Assembly: GCA_011800155.1 (NCBI GenBank) | Contig: CM022371.1 | Coordinates: forward strand, 2,728,001 to 2,792,000 | From: Flammulina velutipes | Lineage: Eukaryota; Basidiomycota; Agaricomycetes; Agaricales; Physalacriaceae | Length of the DNA stretch: 64,000 nucleotides | Direction: 5' to 3' | Part shown: piece by piece, positions 54,431 through 64,000 of the stretch | How positions within the stretch are numbered: position 1 is the stretch's first letter | How the letters are laid out: every line of letters begins with the position of its first letter | The notes under the pieces: generated by a model | What the model was told of the DNA's origin: nothing | The model's input: the letters and a program-made list of their open reading frames with translations, nothing else | Databases searched by the model: none | Translations under genes and position numbers: made by a program

Positions 54431-55170
54431 GAGGATAGTGGTAGGGAGAAGGAAAGCGTGGTTATTTCTGAAAGCGCGTGTTATGTACGTGTGTTTAAGT
54501 GGCGTGACTTCAATGATGTCACCATTTTTATTTATTTGCGCCACATAAATTGGAGGGCGAAAGTGCGCGCCTTCCTTTGATCTATCGATTAGAAAAATAG
54601 CGTTCATCTTTGATTAATTCACGCCAGATCCTTTGTGTGCATCCAAGATATCATTCACTACATCGTTTCCTTTGATATGCCGATTCCAAGGCGATGGGGC
54701 CGGTGATTGTGGGAAGTGGCGCCGCGACGCTTAAATTTCCATGGATAATGGCTGCACCAACGGGCCACGACTGGCGATTTCAGACGTCCCAACCGCCCAG
54801 CAAGAAAGGGAATAATCGCCGCTAATTTACAGTAATTTAGTAAAGTAAGGGAAGGAGCAAGGCATGGCGACTGTTTCCGTGACAGAAGCCCTATTGTGAC
54901 TGCAGTGACGAGATAACCCTCTGCCCAGATCAACTCGTCACGTGCGCTCCAAATACCCTCTGCCCACGTCGCTTTATTTCAGGTTCCATATCTTCTTACC
55001 GTCTCTTTCATCATCTCTCAACCACAACTGAACACCATCCGTAAGTTCCCGTTCTCTGCTCATCGACGACGACGACGAGCTCATCATCCCTCTAGGACAA
55101 TCCCATATCCATCAACAGTCAGTGTCCAACGCGCCTCTGAACGCGTTCCATCGTTCTAACACCCACAAAG
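54431..55170. other. Divergent promoter region (hypothetical / 14-3-3)
   Basis: 740 nt between start codons. Pyrimidine-rich tracts and a CATCCGTAAGTTCC donor-like site near 55040 suggest a 5' UTR intron in the 14-3-3 gene, as is common for highly expressed fungal genes. No protein ORF is convincing. Confidence 0.45.
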
Positions 55171-56091
55171 ATGCCTGAATCCCGTGAAGACTCTGTCTAC
55201 CTCGCCAAGCTCGCGGAGCAGGCTGAGCGTTACGAAGGTCCGTCTGTTCTGCGCGTTTTGAGACTGGTCTGACCCTTATCGCAGAAATGGTTGAGAACAT
55301 GAAGCGCGTCGCTTCATCCGACCAGGAGCTAACCGTCGAGGAGCGTAACCTTCTCTCCGTCGCATACAAGAACGTTATCGGTGCTCGCCGTGCATCTTGG
55401 AGGATCGTCTCTTCCATTGAGCAGAAAGAGGAGTCGAAAGGCAACGAGGCGCAAGTTTCCATGATCAAGGGATACAGGGAGAAGATTGAGAGCGAGCTCG
55501 CCAAGATCTGTGAAGATATCCTCGAAGTTCTCGAGAAGCACCTCATCCCCTCAGCCGCCTCCGGCGAGTCGAAGGTATTCTACCACAAGATGTGAGTCGC
55601 CACCTTTTTTCCCCAATCGCAACCATCGCTTATGTTCTTTTCAGGATGGGCGATTACCACCGCTATCTTGCTGAATTCGCCACTGGCGATAAGCGAAAAG
55701 ATAGCGCTGACAAGTCGTTAGAGGCCTACAAGGCTGCGTCCGATGTCGCTGTCACTGAGCTACCTCCCACTCACCCTATCCGTCTGGGTCTCGCACTCAA
55801 CTTCTCCGTGTTCTACTACGAAATACTCAACAGCCCCGACCGTGCTTGCCATCTCGCCAAGCAGGCCTTTGATGATGCTATCGCCGAGCTCGACACCCTG
55901 TCAGAAGAGTCATACAAGGACTCGACACTCATCATGCAGTTGCTCCGGGACAACCTTACTCTCTGGACATCAGATATGCAAGACTCAGGTGAGTGTTAAT
56001 GACTTTGCGCAATGTACAGATTTAATGACCAACAGCCGATAAATCAGCAGACGCAAAGGAGGAGACGACTGAGGCACCCGCAGACGAGTAG
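55171..56091 (+). CDS. 14-3-3 protein
   Basis: Phosphoserine-binding adaptor dimer acting in many signalling pathways. Begins [20 protein letters not shown], then (after an intron) [20 protein letters not shown]. Signature one [20 protein letters not shown] and signature two [18 protein letters not shown] are intact. Phosphopeptide-pocket residues are visible in [10 protein letters not shown] and DYHRYLAEF. Four exons: introns follow AERYE, the MGDYHRY junction and MQDS. The C-terminus [14 protein letters not shown] is acidic. About 255 residues, normal. Confidence 0.96.
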
Positions 56092-56345
56092 ATTGCTTTC
56101 CTTTCCGACTTGGATCGACGCTATTTCTTCGACTGTCTACATGTCATGCTTCGTCATTTGCATTTCCCTCACGCCCCCATCTGCATATTCTCACGAAAGT
56201 CTATATTATCCGTAGTCCCGCGTCGCTTCATTGTCGTATTTCATTCGTGTTCGGTTAAATATGGAGAAGAAACAAATTTTGACATACACTATGATTGATT
56301 TTGAGATTTGATTATTTCTTGCTTTGCACCGTCAATGTACGGACA

Positions 56346-59300
56346 ATGCGCCCGTCATACGCTACACCTGTGGTCTGCTTCGTCGCGCTGGGGAGCGTGC
56401 TATGTTTCTATGCTGCGTCTTTGAATGTCCAGCAAAATCTATCGCCACAAGGATGTCGCATGTCATGGATGTCGCCGTCATATATTCTGCAGACTGACTT
56501 TGATTCGTCGTGGACGCGACTTGCGCATCGTTACAGTCTCTGGCTATACAGAGAAGTGGGATGGGAATCGAACGACGTACGTGTTGATGTGTCTCTTCGC
56601 TGAGTTCGCTGAACGTTGTCAAGGTTCACGGACGTCAACCAGTACTCTTCATTCCGGGGAATGCTGGCTCCTCTCACCAAGTTCGGTCCATTGCTTCGTC
56701 TGCTGTCCGTCAATTCTACAGCTCGCCCCGTGCAGAGTCCTCCGAATTTCGTACTCGCTTGTTGAAGCCGATAGACACGTTTACCGGTTCGTACAACTCG
56801 GATGAGCCTCGGTTCGTTGCTGACCCAGTCGCGTCGCAGTCGAATTCAATGAAGACCTTACAGCGTTCCATGGACCAACTATGGATGCGCAGATTCAGTT
56901 CACGTCGGATGCCATCACGTTTATCTTGTCTCGATACCCTGCTGGAACTACAATCATTGTCTTGGGCCATTCTATGGGCGGCATCGTCGCGACCTCTCTG
57001 CTCCCATCAGACGACATTGCCGCTATTATCACCATGTCTACTCCTCATAAGCTACCACCTGCACGCTTTGATGCGCGTATAGACCGCATATATGACCGAA
57101 ATCAACGAGTACTGGAGAATGACCCAACTCCGATCATGTCGTTGTGTGGAGGTGCGACCGATATGATGATTCCTTCCGAGTCATGTATTCTGGAACCGCG
57201 GGACAAGCCGTACAGGAGGACAGTCTTCTCTTCTGCATTGGAAGGAGCATGGACTGGCGTGGGGCATCGAGAAATGGTATGGTGTCACCAGGTTCGATGG
57301 CGTGTGGCGAGAGCCATCTTGGAACTTCAGGACGCAAGCATCGATAAATCTGTTGTTCTTGACCGCTGGTTGAGGGATGGGTCACGGCTACCTACCTTGG
57401 AGCAATCAAACGCACCCGTGGTTTCATTGTGGTTGAATGAGTCCAAATTCCTACCAGCCAACACGCGCCTGGAACTCGACAGGCCTAATGGACAGGCTAC
57501 CTATTTGCTGCCGATCGGAGATTTGTCGCAGCACTTCACTTTGTACGTTTCCAAAGGCGCAATATCATCCATCTCTCCCCACAAGCCTCTCGCACTTGAA
57601 GTCTCTGTCTTGTCTTGCGGCGCGGGAGATACAAAAGACAATGTACACTGCGCTCCCCTCCCACCAAAAATCGTTAGGCTGGTACCAAATCCTGATCCTG
57701 AAAAGGTGTTCCCAGCGCCAGGCGAAGGTTCAGACGAATCCGAAGGCGTGGTTCTGTATGAAGCAGACCTATCTTCTTTGCATAGCTCCTATAATCAATG
57801 GATTGCAGTCCGACTAGATCGTGCTGATGCCGTGGGCTGGATTGTCGGGGATGTAGCGCCTCCAACCACGGTGCGCAGTGACACGACAAATATGGGTATG
57901 AATCCTTATTTTCTCACCTACCCGACACTCAAGATTTACCAGGCCTTTTGTTTGGCAAAGCTCTTGTCGGTCTAAATCCCGACCTTTTGCACACCAGTGT
58001 GACATCTCCGAATTTGTTACAACACGCTTTGATCGTGTATCGTATCATACCTCATCTTAAAGAGACGTGTAAAGGTAATCATCCTTTCCTCGTCGCGTTC
58101 ATTTCAATTAATTTATGTTTAAGCTGCACGACTTCCTCCGCTGCTTGTACACCAGTCTGGCTCATCAGAAGTGCACTATTTCTCTCTTCTTTCTCAGGCC
58201 GCGCAGCTGTTAGTCCATTCACACAGTACCGGACCGTTCGTGGACCCCGGAATGTCGAACACTGGGCTACGTTTTGATGTTCTGTCATCTGGGTGCTCTC
58301 CTTCAGCTTTAGGTCTTCAGATCGCTTGGATACCAACATTCGGCCGGTGGGCAACTAGATACTTCACCAGCATCGTCTGCTGGGCGATTGGCATTGTTGC
58401 TATTGTCCTTTTTGATCTTTGGACGACATGCGAAGCAGGCACAGGTAAGCTTGCCCCATACACCCGTTGTACGTCATTCTGATACGCTCTCAAGCGACGA
58501 TACCACCAGTTTCTCAATCTCTTCATTACTTTCATCGCAAAAGACTGCCGATACTCCTCGTTGCCTCGTTTCTCCTGTCCCTTGTTCCTCTTCCGCCCGA
58601 TTACTATCTAGGCAATGCAGGAAACCCGTGGCTGTCGCCTGTCGCGCCTATTCTTCTGGTGATATCCACCGGATTAGTGACGTTTAGCGCATTCCTCCTC
58701 ACTACACTGTTGTACCCCTTAAAACTGATATTTAGAAGGACTTCTGACAAGTAAGTACTTGTGGGCTACATCTACGGTTACTCGTTCTCATCTTCACTCT
58801 AGGATACACCGGGATGCTATGACTAGAGGGACTTTGGTGTCGGCAATATTTATTCTTATTGCGGTCTTTCTTCTCATTCCCTGGCAAGTCGCATTCTTGG
58901 GTTGTTGGGTCGTCCATTTAATGACGTGTGCGACGACCCGCCAACACATGGGAGAGGTGTCGATACAGCCGTCTTCAACCTCCAACGCTATACCCCTCCT
59001 AGCGTTGGAAGACGAAACAAGGCCCTCCACCCAAAATGCTACAGATGGATCATCCGAAATTTCTCAGCAGTCGTTTGATGACTACAATTGCAATTTTCAT
59101 ATCCTCCTCTTCATGACCTGGCTTCTCCCCTTGTCGGCACCAGTCCTTGTTGTATGGGTGAGGACATTGGTTACGGCTGGACTTACCACACCCTTCGATG
59201 GAGACCATTTTGTCCTTAGCGTGGCGCCTTTCCTTATACTTGTGGAATTTGCATCGCGCACTAATTCCGTATTTCTCTTCAGGAGACATAGGTCCGTTGA

Positions 59301-59523
59301 AACAGTCTTCTTGCGATGCTGTTCACTTCATGGACTTCTTTACAGCCTTGAGAAAATGGTCTCGATGCGATGGACTTTTCTGATAATAGCGGCAGTTGCG
59401 GTGTTGTATGGGTCACGAAAGGCTTATATGGTCTTCGACGTTGCAAAGATCGTCCTGGGAATCATAGTCATGTGCAGAGTTATTCCTAGATATTTTATAC
59501 CGACAGAGGCTCTTGTCTCATAG
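56346..59523 (+). CDS. BST1: GPI inositol-deacylase (BST1/PGAP1)
   Basis: ER membrane lipase that removes the inositol acyl chain from GPI anchors, needed for ER exit and quality control of GPI proteins. A short hydrophobic N-terminus (VVCFVALGSVLCFYAAS) is followed by QQNLSPQGCRMSWMSPSYI and RYSLWLYREVGWE, family signatures. The catalytic region includes GQPVLFIPGNAGSSHQVRSI, the nucleophile elbow LGHSMGGIVATSL, and VGHREMVWCHQVRWRVARAI with the likely active His. A large lumenal part follows, then several membrane helices in the C-terminal third (FTSIVCWAIGIVAIVLFDLW; LPILLVASFLLSLVPLP; FLLTTLLYPLKLIF; FILIAVFLLIPWQVAFLG; WTFLIIAAVAVLYG). Eight or so introns, all frame-consistent; about 960 residues. 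Stops at 59521-59523. Confidence 0.92.
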
Positions 59524-60329
59524 ACTGGTACCTAGTTTGAGCTTCGGAGGAGGTGACGGAGGTTATAGACTCATCACGTGGAATCTGAGATCGATCATCA
59601 TATGTGATTGGATCGGGCTGGAATCTGGCGAATTCCTGGTCCTTCCACTACGCCCGAGAAATAAACTCGGAACCAACTCATATGTAAGGTAGATGAAGTA
59701 AGAACGACGCTAAGACCATTGGATGTGGCGTAAACATATCTAGGCTTGTGCAGAATTAACAATAAACAAGGGCGCTAAGTTCTAACGTTGTGCTCCGAAC
59801 TTTATTGAACCGCTCCGAGCCGGGGGTTAGTCATTAATCAATGACTGGTCGGTATCAAGCAACGGTCTTTGTGGAGATGCATTGTGGTATACAAATGGTC
59901 CACATAGAGCGAGAGAAGTGGCGCTTTCGAATCGTGGCGTTTATATTGACTTGATGTTCTAGGCAGCAGGTCCCAAATATAGGCGGTCCCTGAGTGGAGG
60001 ATGCAATTTCGAGAATTGGGACGATAAAAAACAGGGGATAGGATGAACAAGTGGAATGGATATGATAGAGTAGTTTCCGGGAAGCAAAGATGGCAACGGA
60101 CCAACAGACAAGGACTTTCAAGCGAAAGAGAGATGGAGGTCGGAAATGGCCGTCGATCACAGAGAGTAGACTTCCATTTTCGGGCGTGGGAAATGTAAGG
60201 GCTGTCGGACTTCGAAATTACACCCATAGAAGGGCTCGCTACTACTTAAGGGCAAACGTCCATCCTGCTTTCGACGCCTCGAATATCTGGATCCACGGGT
60301 TTCCCTTCTACCACCACTCGCTACGAGCA
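59524..60329. other. Intergenic region upstream of KDM5-type gene
   Basis: About 800 nt. The demethylase frame is open back to 60090, but that extension (RKRDGGRKWPSITESRL and similar) is not convincing protein and may be 5' UTR. No other gene seen. Confidence 0.4.

Positions 60330-64000
<3,671 letters not shown>

Noticed and set aside
60090..60329. N-terminal extension of the demethylase frame
   Set aside because: Open frame but low-quality, Arg/Tyr-rich sequence without conservation features; treated as probable 5' UTR.

Overview
The window looks like nuclear DNA of a basidiomycete fungus, most likely an Agaricomycete. Genes are packed on both strands and interrupted by many introns of about 45-70 nt with GT-AG ends and CTNAC-like branch sites. 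The protein repertoire fits: an S53 sedolisin protease, a CE16-like SGNH esterase, an Agaricomycete-type DUF6699 protein, a lineage-specific F-box family, and URA5, BST1, KRE33 and TAF12 orthologues. All exon models come from reading translations and splice signals by eye. There is no RNA evidence, so gene ends are firmer than internal boundaries.

Layout. 0-11 kb: sedolisin protease (-), eIF3m (-), an unrecognised disordered protein (-), dynein light intermediate chain (-), head to head with TIP41 (+), then TAF12 (-) and a membrane-anchored alpha/beta hydrolase (+). 12-20 kb: an SDR oxidoreductase (-), an F-box gene (-), the spliceosome/telomere factor HCA59/Tls1 (-) head to head with a UPF0652/DUF2009 B-box protein (+). 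20-29 kb is more accessory: a secreted esterase, an unrecognised mitochondrial-looking protein, an F-box pseudogene, an intact F-box paralogue, a decayed gene of unknown function, a gene-poor stretch and an intron-containing tRNA-Pro(CGG). 29-43 kb: DUF6699 protein, importin-13-type karyopherin, another F-box/LRR gene, RNA cytidine acetyltransferase Kre33/NAT10, a PCID2/Thp1-like PCI protein and URA5. 43-64 kb: a second F-box pseudogene, mitochondrial D-lactate dehydrogenase, a Uds1 septation coiled-coil protein, an MFS drug transporter, a small nuclear hypothetical, a 14-3-3 protein, GPI inositol-deacylase BST1, and a KDM5-type H3K4 demethylase cut by the window end.

Most genes are housekeeping: translation initiation, nuclear import, TFIID/SAGA, TOR-phosphatase signalling, rRNA/tRNA acetylation, mRNA export, pyrimidine synthesis, GPI-anchor remodelling and chromatin. 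They form no single pathway. No biosynthetic cluster, mobile-element system, CRISPR array or clearly new multi-gene system was found. The most unusual observations are a predicted 2-nt microexon in the SGNH esterase, three GC-AG introns supported by protein conservation, and a dispersed F-box family with a conserved N-terminal CPCPNH motif in which two of four copies are visibly broken.
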